A stretch of 6,186 nucleotides of DNA from an uncultured Oribacterium sp. (GTDB taxonomy: Bacteria > Bacillota > Clostridia > Lachnospirales > Lachnospiraceae): positions 1 through 6,186 of the forward strand of contig CALHIC010000455.1 in NCBI GenBank assembly GCA_938030845.1, written 5' to 3'. Positions 5,763 through 6,186 of this stretch are shown here, one piece after another; position 1 is the stretch's first letter; each line of letters starts with the position of its first letter. The position numbers and the translations under genes are program-made. The notes below the pieces were generated by a model. The model saw only the letters and a program-made list of their open reading frames with translations. It made no database searches and was not told where the DNA came from.

Positions 5763-6090
5763 CTATTTTATTTCCGGTGGGACTTTGACTGACATACCGT
5801 TATTAAAGCGTTTGAGATTACTTTCTTCAAAAGGAACATAATCTTTTTTTTAGACCGTCGGGATAATTTGCCTTCCAATCTTTCAACCCTTCTTTTGTGA
5901 TTTCGTTATTCTCATATTTTTCCTTTATTTATTGCCACTATTGAATCATGTCACGAATTCATAGGATGTACTTAATACCGAAATATATACCTGTGGTAAT
6001 ATATTCGGAATCTTTATTATTCATAATAATTGGTCTTATATTAAACGCCGATTGTAAAATCAAGTTGAACAAGTAACACAAAAAGTCCAT
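5763..6090 (-). pseudogene. Decayed minus-strand gene of unknown function
   Basis: Read on the minus strand, a coding-like frame runs from about 6090 to a TAG at 5763-5765. It is broken by TGA (5959-5961), TAG (5938-5940), TAA (5929-5931) and a frameshift in a run of eight T on the plus strand (5844-5851). Between the lesions it reads like protein: NNKDSEYITTGIYFGIKYIL, then IRDMIQ, WQ, IKEKYENNEITKEGLKDWKA, and after the shift DYVPFEESNLKRFNNG and MSVKVPPEIK before the stop. Each in-frame stop is one C-to-T change from CGA, CAG or CAA, and removing one base from the T run restores one frame to the natural end. I do not recognise the family. The true 5' end is unclear: an in-frame ATG lies at 6090 and another at 6024, and the insertion-sequence end falls somewhere nearby. 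Confidence 0.5.
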
Positions 6091-6106
6091 ACGGCTCTCT
6101 TCCTTT

Positions 6107-6173
6107 GGTAGAATGTAAGTGACTAAACTTCATTCACAAGGAGAAAATCCCTATGGACCACTTACATTATACC
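6107..6173 (+). promoter_or_regulatory. Long inverted repeat enclosing the transposase ribosome binding site and start codon
   Basis: GGTAGAATGTAAGTG (6107-6121) and CACTTACATTATACC (6159-6173) are complementary at 14 of 15 positions. The 37-base loop contains AAGGAG (6138-6143) and the ATG (6153). The left arm holds a TAGAAT -10-like hexamer on the plus strand; the right arm holds TATAAT on the minus strand. Confidence 0.7.
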
Positions 6174-6186
6174 GCAAATGAGCACA
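6153..6186 (+). CDS. Start of a probable insertion-sequence transposase (partial, runs off the window)
   Basis: Only eleven codons are visible (MDHLHYTANEH). The ATG has a good ribosome binding site, AAGGAG (6138-6143), with 9-base spacing. The short N-terminal sequence resembles, from memory, the beginning of IS30-family transposases of clostridia, but eleven residues cannot settle a family. The surrounding gene decay and AT-rich context fit an insertion sequence whose left end would lie roughly within 6060-6105. The terminal repeat and target duplication cannot be identified because the right end is outside the window. Confidence 0.45.
   Translation, partial: MDHLHYTANEH

Noticed and set aside
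5558..5812. ATTAAAGCGTT repeated at 5558-5568 and 5802-5812, as flanking repeats of an inserted segment
   Set aside because: Only 11 bp, AT-rich, and the second copy falls in the coding-like part of the minus-strand pseudogene; chance is adequate.

Overview
The window looks like a chromosomal segment of a low-to-moderate GC Firmicute, most likely a clostridial (Lachnospiraceae-like) anaerobe. The basis is the strong AGGAGG-type ribosome binding sites, the HemZ-type radical SAM protein, a clostridial-style class I DAHP synthase, an L-lactate dehydrogenase, and intrinsic terminators with U tracts. Genus cannot be fixed from the sequence alone.

Layout: positions 1-143 are intergenic and carry about four copies of a 14-bp tandem repeat. 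Four intact plus-strand housekeeping genes follow: a HemZ-like radical SAM enzyme (144-1817), L-lactate dehydrogenase (2045-2989), DAHP synthase (3151-4194) and tyrosyl-tRNA synthetase (4318-5538). Gaps of roughly 120-230 bp separate them. hemZ and ldh each end in a clear intrinsic terminator, and ldh, the DAHP synthase gene and tyrS each have promoter-like elements in front, so these look like mostly single-gene transcription units rather than one operon. The start codons of ldh and the DAHP synthase gene were moved downstream of the longest open frame, on the evidence of ribosome binding sites, promoters and family length.

From 5539 to the right end the sequence is visibly more AT-rich and reads as decayed accessory DNA. 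It holds a plus-strand 31-codon remnant that resembles the C-terminus of a GyrI-like/AraC effector-binding domain. It also holds a convergent-type hairpin terminator, and a minus-strand reading frame broken by three stop codons and one homopolymer frameshift. The last 34 bases are the start of a gene that looks like an insertion-sequence transposase (possibly IS30-like), preceded by a long inverted repeat enclosing its ribosome binding site and start codon.

Functionally, DAHP synthase commits carbon to the shikimate pathway, one product of which (tyrosine) is charged onto tRNA by the neighbouring TyrS. Lactate dehydrogenase is a fermentative NADH sink. HemZ is a radical SAM protein whose link to the others is not evident. 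No clearly new multi-gene system is visible. The most interesting signals are the structure around the transposase start, the pseudogene cluster, the leader repeats, and the lack of room for a T-box leader before tyrS.
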